Shown one piece after another: positions 38,949 through 48,191 of a stretch of DNA of 64,000 nucleotides. Each line of letters starts with the position of its first letter. Positions within the stretch are counted from its first letter, which is position 1. Origin of the DNA: Streptococcus intermedius SK54 = ATCC 27335 (lineage in GTDB: Bacteria > Bacillota > Bacilli > Lactobacillales > Streptococcaceae); assembly GCF_000413475.1 (NCBI RefSeq), contig NZ_ATFK01000002.1:226001-290000 (forward strand). The letters are read 5' to 3'. Below the pieces are notes generated by a model. The model saw nothing but the letters and a program-made list of their open reading frames with translations. It did not search any database and was not told the origin of the DNA. The translations under genes and the position numbers were made by a program.

Positions 38949-40184
38949 GTGGAAAAAGAAATAGTGGAGTTTTCAGGGCAGGCTTTTGAATTTGAAAAGA
39001 GTCAGGAATGGTGGCATTTGACAGTGAAGCGTTCAGATATTGCCACACAAAACATAGATGAACTGAGAATTTTAAACTTGCATCACCCTATGTTTTTAGA
39101 ATCAGAGTTCAGTTATGATTCGGATAGTGTTATATTTACATATTTTGTGAAAGATCAATGGCTCTCTTATACAGAATTAAAATCTAGAACTTTTTCTGAG
39201 AAATTACGCTTTTCTCTCAATTTATTGAAATTAAGAGAAGTATTGAAACTTCCTGTGACATTTTTTTTGGCTCCTGAAAATATTTTCGTAACAAAAGATG
39301 GTTGCCCACTGATTGCTTATCGTGGTTTACCAGAAGTGATGGTTCCAAAGCAGATTGATGAAGCAGATTTTTTGAGACAGGTTAAATGTTTTATCTATAC
39401 ATTATTTACCAAGGATTCTTTCAGTAATCTGTATCAAGGTTCGCTGGAAGTTGTGCCTGTTTCTCCTTTTTTAAAGAAAATTCGAGAATTAGAAACAATA
39501 GAAGCTTTAGAAAAAGAATTGTCAGCAAACTATCATGAAAAATTTGAGGAGGAACAAGCACAACTTACGCTTGTATCAAAATCCCAGTATAAGCTGTATA
39601 AATTTGCATCAATTTGGTTGACGGTGGGACTGGTTCTCTTACTTGCTCCTTTAACCTACTTGGTATTTATCCAAGGTCCATTTAAGGAAAAGTTGTTGAA
39701 AGCAGATACAGCTTTTATCAAGGTAGACTATACAGGTGTCATTTCAAAATTAGAAAATGTAGCATTAAAAGATTTACCATATACGCAAAAGTATGAATTG
39801 GCTTATTCTTATATTCAAGGATTGAAATTTTCTGATGAACAGCGCAAAACGATTTTAAATAATGTTACTCTGAAATCCGATGAGCTTTACTTGGATTACT
39901 GGATCGAAATTGGGCGAAATAGAACGAATAACGCACTTGATATTGCTAAACGATTGGATGATTCGGATGTTATTATTTATGCTTTGACCCAGAAAATAAA
40001 AGAGGTCCGTGAGGATAAAAATCTTTCTGGTCAAAAACGTGAAGAACAATTGAGTAATTTGAAATCAGAGTATGAAAAATATTGGAAAGAACGAACGGCT
40101 AAATTGACACCAGATTCTAGTCAAAAATCCTCAAGTTCGTCAACAGAAGCTAGTAAATCATCTACTACAAGCAGTTCAAAATAA
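38949..40184 (+). CDS. essB: T7SSb component EssB
   Basis: 411 residues. The N-terminal cytoplasmic pseudokinase-like domain (~1-215), one membrane helix (~218-240, IWLTVGLVLLLAPLTYLVF) and an extracytoplasmic helical domain (~245-390) match EssB/YukC. The C-terminus is a Ser/Lys-rich low-complexity tail. The start is GTG at 38949, with GGAGG overlapping the end of esaB. It forms the core complex with EssC. Confidence 0.93.
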   Translation: MEKEIVEFSGQAFEFEKSQEWWHLTVKRSDIATQNIDELRILNLHHPMFLESEFSYDSDSVIFTYFVKDQWLSYTELKSRTFSEKLRFSLNLLKLREVLKLPVTFFLAPENIFVTKDGCPLIAYRGLPEVMVPKQIDEADFLRQVKCFIYTLFTKDSFSNLYQGSLEVVPVSPFLKKIRELETIEALEKELSANYHEKFEEEQAQLTLVSKSQYKLYKFASIWLTVGLVLLLAPLTYLVFIQGPFKEKLLKADTAFIKVDYTGVISKLENVALKDLPYTQKYELAYSYIQGLKFSDEQRKTILNNVTLKSDELYLDYWIEIGRNRTNNALDIAKRLDDSDVIIYALTQKIKEVREDKNLSGQKREEQLSNLKSEYEKYWKERTAKLTPDSSQKSSSSSTEASKSSTTSSSK

Positions 40185-40201
40185 AGAATAGGAAGAAAAT
40201 T

Positions 40202-43200
40202 ATGATGGTTTCTTTAGCAATTTATGCGGAAGATTTACGATATGAACTAGTTCTTGAACCAGATAAGAACTATGTGATTTCTAATAAGGAACAGGCTCAC
40301 TTGGTAATTCCTGCTCAGGTTATTCCTTTGACATTAAAGCTAAGAGATAGCAGAGTCTATTATCAAATAGGAGAAGATGCAGGAGAATGTTTGGAAGGTC
40401 AAAAAATCGGAGAGCTGTTTTTTTACTTTTTAGATGCTGTTTCTCGTGTTTTAGCGCCACTTCAACGGCAAGAATTTCTAGTAGGATCGGTACCCACAAA
40501 CGATATTCAGATTTCATCCCCTGCCATTCAATTTCGTTTAGAGAAAGAAGGGAAAGAATGGATTCTCCAACAGCTAAAGGGAATACTTTACTTAAATAAC
40601 ATCCAAACGAAAGCTTCTCGTCTTCCGCTTCAAATGGGCGATGAGTTAAGTGTTGCCAATCTTAAATTAAAAGTATTTGAAGATGAACTTCAAGTGTTGG
40701 GTGCGGTCAGTGTTAAAGAAGAAATTATTGAAAAATATCAGTCAAATTATGATTTTTATGATGAATATCCAGATTATCATCGATCGCCGCGTATTATTTA
40801 CCGTAGTTCAGAAGATAAAGTAAGTTTGAATGCACCAGAAGCTGAAATTCAAAAGCCGGCTGGTGAGTTGATACGGCTGATCCTACCACCTATGGTTATG
40901 ATAGGAGTGACTGTGCTTATTATGTTATTTCAGCCGCGTGGTCTCTATATTTTGGCGACTTTGTCTATGTCTTTGATGACAATTATCTTTTCGATTACTA
41001 GCTATTTTAAAAATCGTCGGCAATACAAGCAAAATGTTGCAGATAGAATCGAAAATTATCGACTCTATCTAGCAAAAAAATCAATGGAGTTTATGAAGCT
41101 TCAAAAAGAGCAAAGACAAGGACAACTGTACCATTATCCTTCCGTCACTGTATTAGATCAATTGAGTCAAGAGTACAATCATCGTATTTATGAAAAGACA
41201 CCTCTTCACTTTGATTTTCTACATTATCGACTGGGTTTAGGAACAGTTCCGACCAGCTATCATATTAGTTATGATCAAAAAGAGAGAAGTAAAAAGACAG
41301 ATTCGTTAGAACAAGAAGGGTATCGTCTATACTCTCGTCATAAAAAGATTCAAGACATGCCGATTGTTGCTAATCTAGCACATGGTCCAGTTGGTTATAT
41401 TGGTCCTCGTTCTTTGGTGATTGAACAACTACAGTTGCTGATCAATCAAATTGCTTTTTTCCATAGTTATCATGATGTGCAATTTATTACTATTGTACCG
41501 GAGGAAGAAAAAGAAGAGTGGGATTGGATGCGGTGGTTTCCTCATGCCAGTTTACAGAATCTCAATGTACGAGGTCTGATTTATAATCAACGAACACGTG
41601 ATCAGGTTTTAAATAGTTTAAACCAGATCTTGAAATTAAGACAGCATCAACAAGCGGAACAGAGTAAGCGAGAATCAACTTTGTTTACCCCACATTATAT
41701 TGTCTTGGTGACGGATGAAAAGCTGATTCTTGATCATGTGATTATGGAATTTTTCACAGAAGATCCGACAAATCTTGGTTGCAGTCTTATCTTCGTAGAA
41801 GACGTCCTCAGCTCTCTATCTGAAAATGTAAAGACTGTTATCAATATCAAAGACCGCAACATGGGCCAATTAGTATTGGAAGAAGGCGAATTAAAAGAAA
41901 TTGATTTTCAATTAGACCATTTTCCTGTTGATTATGATAAAGAACGTATTGCTCGTCGTTTGGCGCCGTTGAATCATTTACAAAATCTGAAAAGTTCGAT
42001 TCCGGATTCAGTTACCTTTATGGAGCTCTATCAAGCAGAGACAGTTGAAGATTTACACATCACTTCCCGTTGGAAAGAGCATGCTCCTTATAAGAGTTTG
42101 GCTGTGCCGTTAGGATTGAGAGGTCAAGGGGATGTTGTTTCACTCAATTTGCATGAAAAAGCCCATGGGCCGCATGGCTTGATTGCAGGAACGACTGGTT
42201 CTGGGAAATCTGAAATTATCCAGTCTTATATTCTGTCTCTTGCAGTCAATTTCCACCCTTATGACGTAGGGTTCTTGCTCATTGATTACAAAGGCGGAGG
42301 GATGGCCAATCTATTTAAAGATTTACCACATCTACTTGGGACGATTACCAATTTAGATGGCGTCCAATCTATGCGAGCACTGGTCTCTATTAATGCAGAA
42401 TTAAAACGGAGACAGCGCCTCTTTGCACAATATGATGTAAATCATATCAATCAATATCAGAAGAAATATCGTCTGGGAGAAGCTACTGAACCAATGCCTC
42501 ATCTATTTTTGATTTCAGACGAGTTTGCAGAATTAAAAGCAAATCAACCAGATTTTATGAAGGAATTGGTTTCTACCGCACGTATTGGGCGCTCCTTGGG
42601 AATTCATCTAATCCTTGCTACACAAAAACCGACAGGCGTAGTAGATGATCAGATTTGGTCTAACTCGCGTTTTAAAATTGCATTGAAAGTAGCAGATAAG
42701 AGTGATTCCAATGAAATGCTTCATACACCAGATGCGGCAGAAATTACTCAAGTTGGGCGAGCTTATCTGCAAGTAGGCAACAATGAGGTGTATGAACTCT
42801 TCCAGTCTGCTTGGTCAGGTGCAGATTATCAGCCTGAAAAAGAAGGTCAGGGCATTGAGGATCATACGATTTATCAAATAAACGCCTTAGGTCAATATGA
42901 ATTACTTAATGAAGATTTATCTGGTTTAGAACACATCGATGACATTCAACAGGTTCCTACAGAACTAGATGCTATTGTAGCAGAGTTGATTCAGGAAGCA
43001 AAAAGAGAACAAATTATTGCCTTGCCGCAGCCGTGGCTTCCGCCGTTAGAAAAACATATAAATGTTCAAAGCTTACGAGTGGGCAATTTCCAAGAACTGT
43101 GGGAAAGCAATATTAGCGGAAGTTTAACAGCAATTCTTGGTGTTGTGGATGTTCCTAGTCAGCAGGCACAGGAAATTGCTTGCCATCATTTCGAGGTTGA

Positions 43201-44626
43201 TGGTAACTTAATACTTTGTTCTGCTCCAGGTATGGGTAAATCTACTTTCCTTCAAACTCTTGTCATGGATTTGGCTCGGCAGAATACACCAGAATTGATA
43301 CATTTTTACTTGTTTGATTTTGGAACAAACGGTCTTTTGTCACTACGCAATCTTCCTCATACGGCAGATTATTTTATGGTAGAGGAGCAGGAGAAAATAT
43401 CAAAATTTATTTTGCGTATTCATGAAGAAATTGTAGCTCGTAAGAAATTGTTTAGTCAGTTTGCTGTTTCTAACATTACGATGTATCGTAAAATTACTGG
43501 GAAACCTCTTCCTCAATTGCTTATTATTGTTGATAGCTATGATGGAGTAAAAGAGGCAGTCTCGGGTGAGAAGTTAGAGGCTCTTTTCCAAATTCTGTTG
43601 AGAGATGGTAGTAGTCTTGGAATGAACATGGTTATAACAGCAAGCCGTATTGGAGTGTTAAAGCCTGCGTTGCAAGCTAATTTGAAAACTCGTATGGTAC
43701 TTAAGCTAACCGAAGATAATGAATCTAAAACTATTATGGGACGTCATGATTATATTATGGAAAATATTCCAGGACGCGGTCTTATTCAATATGGAAAACC
43801 AGAGGTCTTCCAAGTTGCACTACCAGCTAATGGGAAAGAAAGTTTTGAAATAATTGCTTCTATTCAAACAGAGGCAGAAAAAATGTCTCAAATGTGGAAT
43901 GGGTCTCGACCAAAACCTATTCCTATTGTCCCAGAGAAGTTATCTCTAGAAGAATTTTTAGCAAAAGAGTCTGTTCAATCAGCTCTTAAGATTAATGAAC
44001 TACCAATAGGATTGGATTTGCTTCATGTAGAAAACGTGAGCTTGCCTATTTACAATTTGAAGAATATCGTCATTTTATATGAAAGTAAGCTTCATTTAGA
44101 AAATGTTTTATCACATATTGTAACTGTTGTAAATAATCTATCTTTCAAAGGGCATATTTTAGTGGCAGATGCAAGTGATGAATACAACTATTTAAATTCT
44201 ATAGCAGATGTTTATCTCAATAGTAAAATGAGTGAACAGTTATTTGACCAAATGAAAAAAGAGTTGGCGGACCGAAAAGTGGCTCCAAAAGATGTTGAAA
44301 CTTTCGTTATCATCCCAGACTTATCTGTCTTTTTAGAGAGATTTTCATCATTTGCGGCTGACTTTAAAACTCTTTATACTGAAGGATATAAATATGGCCT
44401 TCATTTTGTGATTGCTGGGACAAAGTCGATTTATTATAAAACAGATACTATTGTTCAAGTTATAAAAGAGGAGGTATCAACTGCTTTTGTAGCGATGAGG
44501 ATGTATGATCAAGCGCTTATAAAACACGAGGAGATATCAAAAGAACTTCAACTTCAAAATGATGAAATGTACTTGTATAACAATGAAAAATATACTAAAA
44601 TAAAAATTATAACAAATGAAATATAG
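40202..44626 (+). CDS. essC: T7SSb FtsK/SpoIIIE-type motor ATPase EssC
   Basis: 1474 residues. The N-terminal forkhead-associated-like domains (~1-200) are followed by two membrane helices (~228-270). Three ATPase modules follow. Module 1 has Walker A GTTGSGKS (663-670) and Walker B-like FLLIDYKGGG plus LISDEF. Module 2 has APGMGKS (about 1008-1014) and LLIIVDSYDG. The third, C-terminal module (~1240-1474) lacks a clear Walker A. The C-terminal region varies between strains in related species and matches the downstream effector set. It powers export of EsxA and partner-bound effectors. Confidence 0.96.
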   Translation: MMVSLAIYAEDLRYELVLEPDKNYVISNKEQAHLVIPAQVIPLTLKLRDSRVYYQIGEDAGECLEGQKIGELFFYFLDAVSRVLAPLQRQEFLVGSVPTNDIQISSPAIQFRLEKEGKEWILQQLKGILYLNNIQTKASRLPLQMGDELSVANLKLKVFEDELQVLGAVSVKEEIIEKYQSNYDFYDEYPDYHRSPRIIYRSSEDKVSLNAPEAEIQKPAGELIRLILPPMVMIGVTVLIMLFQPRGLYILATLSMSLMTIIFSITSYFKNRRQYKQNVADRIENYRLYLAKKSMEFMKLQKEQRQGQLYHYPSVTVLDQLSQEYNHRIYEKTPLHFDFLHYRLGLGTVPTSYHISYDQKERSKKTDSLEQEGYRLYSRHKKIQDMPIVANLAHGPVGYIGPRSLVIEQLQLLINQIAFFHSYHDVQFITIVPEEEKEEWDWMRWFPHASLQNLNVRGLIYNQRTRDQVLNSLNQILKLRQHQQAEQSKRESTLFTPHYIVLVTDEKLILDHVIMEFFTEDPTNLGCSLIFVEDVLSSLSENVKTVINIKDRNMGQLVLEEGELKEIDFQLDHFPVDYDKERIARRLAPLNHLQNLKSSIPDSVTFMELYQAETVEDLHITSRWKEHAPYKSLAVPLGLRGQGDVVSLNLHEKAHGPHGLIAGTTGSGKSEIIQSYILSLAVNFHPYDVGFLLIDYKGGGMANLFKDLPHLLGTITNLDGVQSMRALVSINAELKRRQRLFAQYDVNHINQYQKKYRLGEATEPMPHLFLISDEFAELKANQPDFMKELVSTARIGRSLGIHLILATQKPTGVVDDQIWSNSRFKIALKVADKSDSNEMLHTPDAAEITQVGRAYLQVGNNEVYELFQSAWSGADYQPEKEGQGIEDHTIYQINALGQYELLNEDLSGLEHIDDIQQVPTELDAIVAELIQEAKREQIIALPQPWLPPLEKHINVQSLRVGNFQELWESNISGSLTAILGVVDVPSQQAQEIACHHFEVDGNLILCSAPGMGKSTFLQTLVMDLARQNTPELIHFYLFDFGTNGLLSLRNLPHTADYFMVEEQEKISKFILRIHEEIVARKKLFSQFAVSNITMYRKITGKPLPQLLIIVDSYDGVKEAVSGEKLEALFQILLRDGSSLGMNMVITASRIGVLKPALQANLKTRMVLKLTEDNESKTIMGRHDYIMENIPGRGLIQYGKPEVFQVALPANGKESFEIIASIQTEAEKMSQMWNGSRPKPIPIVPEKLSLEEFLAKESVQSALKINELPIGLDLLHVENVSLPIYNLKNIVILYESKLHLENVLSHIVTVVNNLSFKGHILVADASDEYNYLNSIADVYLNSKMSEQLFDQMKKELADRKVAPKDVETFVIIPDLSVFLERFSSFAADFKTLYTEGYKYGLHFVIAGTKSIYYKTDTIVQVIKEEVSTAFVAMRMYDQALIKHEEISKELQLQNDEMYLYNNEKYTKIKIITNEI

Positions 44627-44635
44627 GAGATAACA

Positions 44636-44938
44636 ATGACAAATCAATTATATCCGTTAGGAACGGTGCTCTATTTACAAGATGGTACAGAAAAAGTAAT
44701 GGTTGTTGGGCGCGGTGTTATTTACCAAGACGAAGAAACAAATTCAGATGTATTTGTAGACTATATGGGATGTCTTTATCCAACAGGTGTCAATCCAAAC
44801 AATACAATTTTCTTTAATCATGAAAATATAGATCGAATTGTTTTTGAAGGTTTGAAAGATGATGAAGAAGATCGCTTTTTACAAGTCTATGAAGAATGGT
44901 TAAAAAAAGTGACAGTTCCTAAAAAAGAAATAAAATAG
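44636..44938 (+). CDS. DUF4176 protein, candidate T7SS effector chaperone
   Basis: 100 residues with the DUF4176 pattern LYPLGTVLYLQDGTEKVMVVGRG and DYMGCLYPTGVNPNNTIFFNHENIDRIVFEG. It is soluble, with no signal. DUF4176 genes are regularly found between essC and LXG-type effectors, and some are effector-specific cytoplasmic chaperones. It starts 9 bp after essC. Its client is presumably the protein at 45970. Confidence 0.85.
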   Translation: MTNQLYPLGTVLYLQDGTEKVMVVGRGVIYQDEETNSDVFVDYMGCLYPTGVNPNNTIFFNHENIDRIVFEGLKDDEEDRFLQVYEEWLKKVTVPKKEIK

Positions 44939-44949
44939 GGAGAGGCGAA

Positions 44950-45342
44950 ATGAACTATGATGAGAGAATCGCAGCGTTGAAAAGCTTTAAATCAACCATT
45001 ACTTCTGCAGGGGATACGACAGATAATGTCAGTGGTGTATCATCAGAGATTAGTGCTTGGGAAGGAAACGCAAAAACAAAATTTGATGAATATATAAACG
45101 AAGTGAAAAAACTGTCAAAGAATATTGCAGGTAGAAAGTCAAGCTTTTTAGCAGCTGTGGATGGGCAAATCACTGCATTAGTTAATCAACTTGAGTTTGA
45201 GGTACAGAGTTATAAGTATGTAGTGAATGTAACATATGATAGTAAAGATTCAGCAAAAAATAGAGCCTTAAAAAGGCAATCTGTAGCAAACTTATATGTT
45301 GACGAAAGCGTTAAAAAAAGATTGTTGCAAATGATTGGATAA
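44950..45342 (+). CDS. WXG100-like helical T7SS partner protein (130 aa)
   Basis: 130 residues, mostly helical, with AWEGNAKTKFDEY (Trp37-Glu-Gly) at the helix turn as in WXG100-like proteins. A positively charged C-terminal extension follows (KNRALKRQSVANLYVDESVKKRLLQMIG). It looks like one of the small Lap-type targeting factors that bind LXG-effector N-termini. Its exact family (DUF5082/DUF3958-like) is uncertain. Confidence 0.7.
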   Translation: MNYDERIAALKSFKSTITSAGDTTDNVSGVSSEISAWEGNAKTKFDEYINEVKKLSKNIAGRKSSFLAAVDGQITALVNQLEFEVQSYKYVVNVTYDSKDSAKNRALKRQSVANLYVDESVKKRLLQMIG

Positions 45343-45351
45343 GGAGATTGT

Positions 45352-45633
45352 ATGACAACCATTAAAATGGATAAAGAAACCGTAGCAACTGCTATCACAG
45401 CTTTTGAAAGAAAAGTGGATATTTATAGAGTATCAACGGTATCTTCTATTGCTCAGTTCAGTGCCTTTCAAGATGTTTTAACAGGAAAGGCCTACTCTTC
45501 ATTAGTAAATTCCATTAATAAAACTCTTGATACACAAAAAGAACTAGTCGCAGAATGTATGGTTGTTGCCACTAATGCAAGGAAATTTACAGAAGATATT
45601 TCTACAGAAGAGGCTTCAGTGAAGTTTGGGTAA
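45352..45633 (+). CDS. Small helical T7SS partner protein (93 aa)
   Basis: 93 residues predicted to be a helical hairpin (KETVATAITAFERKVDIYRV, then QDVLTGKAYSSLVNSINKTLDTQKELV). The LTGKAY turn has the Gly and Ala of WxGxA but no Trp. It is 9 bp after the preceding gene and 14 bp before the next, inside the effector cassette. It is probably a targeting partner of the 45970 effector. No family is assigned. Confidence 0.65.
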   Translation: MTTIKMDKETVATAITAFERKVDIYRVSTVSSIAQFSAFQDVLTGKAYSSLVNSINKTLDTQKELVAECMVVATNARKFTEDISTEEASVKFG

Positions 45634-45647
45634 GGGAGAGTACTAAA

Positions 45648-45947
45648 ATGGCAGATGGTAAGATTAGTTATGATGCAGGGAAGCATGAGGCATTAGAGTC
45701 TGAGTTGAAAAAAATAGGAGATAATTTTGGGAATCTCATAACAGAGCTAGAAAAATTAAAAAAGAGTGTAGATGAGCATTTAGAAGGAAATGCAACTACA
45801 AATTTATCTACGGAGCTATCCAATTTACTTACAAAACTGAATACAGAAAAAGAGAGTTGGTCCACTGTGTCAACAAATGCAAATCAGATTGAGACGTTAA
45901 TCAAGGAAGCTGATAAAAAAGCACAGCAGACTGTTAATGGTAATTAA
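45648..45947 (+). CDS. Small WXG100-like T7SS partner protein (99 aa)
   Basis: 99 residues, acidic and helical, with coiled-coil character (GNLITELEKLKKSVDEHLEG, LLTKLNTEKESWSTV). Length and composition resemble the TIGR04197/DUF3130 (Lap1-like) proteins that accompany effectors. It lies immediately before the large effector candidate (22 bp). Confidence 0.7.
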   Translation: MADGKISYDAGKHEALESELKKIGDNFGNLITELEKLKKSVDEHLEGNATTNLSTELSNLLTKLNTEKESWSTVSTNANQIETLIKEADKKAQQTVNGN

Positions 45948-45969
45948 TGAGAAATAGATAGGAGAGGAT

Positions 45970-47277
45970 ATGGCAGAAGGAACATTTAAAATTCCCTTGG
46001 GAACTTATTATGAAACCTCTAGAAATGTAAAATCAAAAGTTACAGAACTTGCTAACGATGTTGAAAATAACTTCTTAAATCAAGTCAGCAGACATATTGG
46101 AGAATTGGACGACCGAGATATCGGAATCGTAGAAAGCTTTTCAGCCTATACAACTGCTAAAACGGAATTGGTCAGTTTGAGGCAGTGTGAAACGGTTCTA
46201 AATAATATGTCAATGGAGGGTGGTAGTAATCCCCTAAATGGCGTAGTCTCAACAGATAATGCATATGCTTCGACTTTTTCTGGCTTATCAACGGGTACTG
46301 ATAGAAGTAAAGTGACCGAAGTAGTTGGTCAGTTATCTAATCAGATTGCTCATGAAAAAGAGGTTCGTGAGGTCATGGCTTGGATTCAAAAATATGGAAA
46401 AGCAATTGGTGATAACGACTATGTAAAGCGCCTGCTAATGTTAGCGAAAACAAATCCGAGTAAAGCACTAGAAAAGCTCTTGGGAAATGAGAAATTTTTA
46501 GCAACGATTGCTAAAAATGGGAAAATTGACCGCTTCTTTTGGGGCTTGATGAATAAAATCAACGACTCAGAAAAGCTTCCAAAAAGCTTGATGAATGCTT
46601 TGATTGATAATGATTTCTTTGTTAAGTGGGCAGATAAGTTATCCCTTAAGGGTCAGGATAAAGTCTTAAATATAATGGCAAAGATTTATGACAAAGGTTA
46701 CAAACTGCTAAACAAAGGTGGGAAGTTTGTGGAATGGGCTACAAAATTAGCAGAATGTAAACCTGTAAAACTTCTCAGCAAACTTGCAAATACAGGTTTA
46801 GGAAAGGTTATTACTTCTCCGTGGTTTCTCGTAGGAGCAAAAGGAGTTGTATCAAGTGTCAGCTCATATTTTGATAAAAATGACAAAGCTTATGGAGATG
46901 TTGGAAAATCTGCTGTAGGTGGAACAATTGATGCAATTGCAAGTATCGGACCACTAGATGGCGCTTTGATGGGAGCTTCGGTTGGTGGCCCTATAGGAGC
47001 AGCAATTGGTTTTGGTATTGGTGCGGGGCTTCAATTAGGACAATTTTTATTTCCAAATGCTAAAGATTGGCTTAAAGATAAAGCGTATAAAGGAATTGAT
47101 AAACTGAGAGGAGTTGGTAAAGCTGTTGCCAGTTCCATTAGGAATGTTACTACTTCTGCCAGCCAATCTATTACTCAAGGTGTTGGAAAGCTTGCTAAAA
47201 GCATGAGTGGGATTGGTAAGAGTGCACAGAACTTTCTATCTCACTTAAAAGCCCCGAGTCTCAGCTGGTTTGGATAG
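45970..47277 (+). CDS. Candidate T7SS effector with glycine-zipper membrane segment (TelE/TspA-like)
   Basis: 435 residues without a Sec signal. The N-terminal ~95 residues are helical and likely contact the small partner proteins, though the canonical long LXG domain is not obvious. The centre is helical and lysine-rich (~135-290). Residues ~317-360 are a hydrophobic Gly/Ala-rich stretch (GALMGASVGGPIGAAIGFGIGAG) with GxxxG repeats, as in the pore-forming or depolarising effectors TelE and TspA. An amphipathic basic tail follows. It should be exported by EssC with the upstream helpers and act on target-cell membranes, with the next gene(s) giving immunity. Toxicity is inferred. Confidence 0.7.
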   Translation: MAEGTFKIPLGTYYETSRNVKSKVTELANDVENNFLNQVSRHIGELDDRDIGIVESFSAYTTAKTELVSLRQCETVLNNMSMEGGSNPLNGVVSTDNAYASTFSGLSTGTDRSKVTEVVGQLSNQIAHEKEVREVMAWIQKYGKAIGDNDYVKRLLMLAKTNPSKALEKLLGNEKFLATIAKNGKIDRFFWGLMNKINDSEKLPKSLMNALIDNDFFVKWADKLSLKGQDKVLNIMAKIYDKGYKLLNKGGKFVEWATKLAECKPVKLLSKLANTGLGKVITSPWFLVGAKGVVSSVSSYFDKNDKAYGDVGKSAVGGTIDAIASIGPLDGALMGASVGGPIGAAIGFGIGAGLQLGQFLFPNAKDWLKDKAYKGIDKLRGVGKAVASSIRNVTTSASQSITQGVGKLAKSMSGIGKSAQNFLSHLKAPSLSWFG

Positions 47278-47286
47278 GAGGAAACG

Positions 47287-48123
47287 ATGAAACAAACAAT
47301 CTTTAATGCTTCGTTGGAAGAGAGTATGAATCTAGTAACCGACAAGTATATTCAGACCGCGATGGAAGATATTAATGAAAAAGGATATTGGCGGAAGATT
47401 ATAGGTGGGTTAACAACCTTATTCTTCATGTTTCTGATGTATTGGTTAGGTGTTGCGGTAGATACATTGCATGTTCGATTTTATTTTCTAAAGGTATCTG
47501 TATGGATGGCAATTTTACTGGGATTAGGGGTATTATTTTTTGTAATTTATATAAAGGATATTTTAAAGATTAAGAATAATCGAGTTCTTTCTTATTACTA
47601 TTACTATAAAAATATGTTTCGGATAACTATGTGTTTCTATTTACAATTAATAATCGTAGCTATTTCAGGAGCAGGAATGTTTATTGGGAATTCTTTTGCC
47701 AGTATCTTATTCACTTTTATCTATGGTTTTGCATTTTTAGATCGTTATCAGTGGTTTAAAATAAGTACTTTGGAAGCTTTGTATGGACAGAAAGAGTTTC
47801 AGAATCCATTAGCCCGTTTTTTAGAGTATTTTACTGTGTTTGCCAAAAAATATGGCGGAATAATTGTCTTGCTTTTAATTGTTCTTCGATGGATTTTCCC
47901 CATTAATCATCATAGTGAATTTTTTAGGACAGCGGGGGTTATATTTTATGCATTTTTAATGCTTGTAGGAGTTTACTTTGTTGTTGCCTTAGGTGCAGAC
48001 AATTTTCAAGGTTATTATATTAAAAAATATATGGAAGAATATCGGGAACTGTCTGGCTATACGGTTGAGGAGTGGTATGGACCGCGCTCTAAGAAAGCAA
48101 AAGGGAATAGTAAAATGAGGTAA
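47287..48123 (+). CDS. Six-helix membrane protein, candidate immunity protein 1
   Basis: 278 residues with about six membrane helices between a cytoplasmic N-terminal segment (KQTIFNASLEESMNLVTDKY) and a charged C-terminus (GYTVEEWYGPRSKKAK). It starts 9 bp after the effector stop (GGAGG before ATG). Membrane-spanning immunity proteins accompany pore-forming T7SS effectors (for example the DUF443-type TsaI with TspA); I cannot confirm DUF443 from sequence alone. The last residues (GNSKMR) end in a stop supplied by the duplicated segment that follows. Confidence 0.7.
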   Translation: MKQTIFNASLEESMNLVTDKYIQTAMEDINEKGYWRKIIGGLTTLFFMFLMYWLGVAVDTLHVRFYFLKVSVWMAILLGLGVLFFVIYIKDILKIKNNRVLSYYYYYKNMFRITMCFYLQLIIVAISGAGMFIGNSFASILFTFIYGFAFLDRYQWFKISTLEALYGQKEFQNPLARFLEYFTVFAKKYGGIIVLLLIVLRWIFPINHHSEFFRTAGVIFYAFLMLVGVYFVVALGADNFQGYYIKKYMEEYRELSGYTVEEWYGPRSKKAKGNSKMR

Positions 48124-48191
48124 GAGTGCACAGGGCTTTTTATCTCACTTAAAAGCCCCCGAGTCTTGGCTGGTTTGGATAGGAGGAAACG
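48119..48191 (+). repeat. Duplicated 3' end of the effector gene (scar)
   Basis: These 73 bp repeat 47215-47286, that is the last ~21 codons of the effector plus the ribosome site of the next gene, with a few substitutions and one extra C (CCCCC for CCCC) that breaks the frame. The copy starts inside the stop codon of immunity gene 1. It shows that the immunity gene arose or was swapped in as an effector-tail-plus-immunity unit. Confidence 0.9.

Noticed and set aside
45970..47277. Canonical LXG toxin
   Set aside because: I cannot see the long LXG helical domain with its Leu-x-Gly turn. The protein is placed as TelE/TspA-like only by context and glycine zipper.
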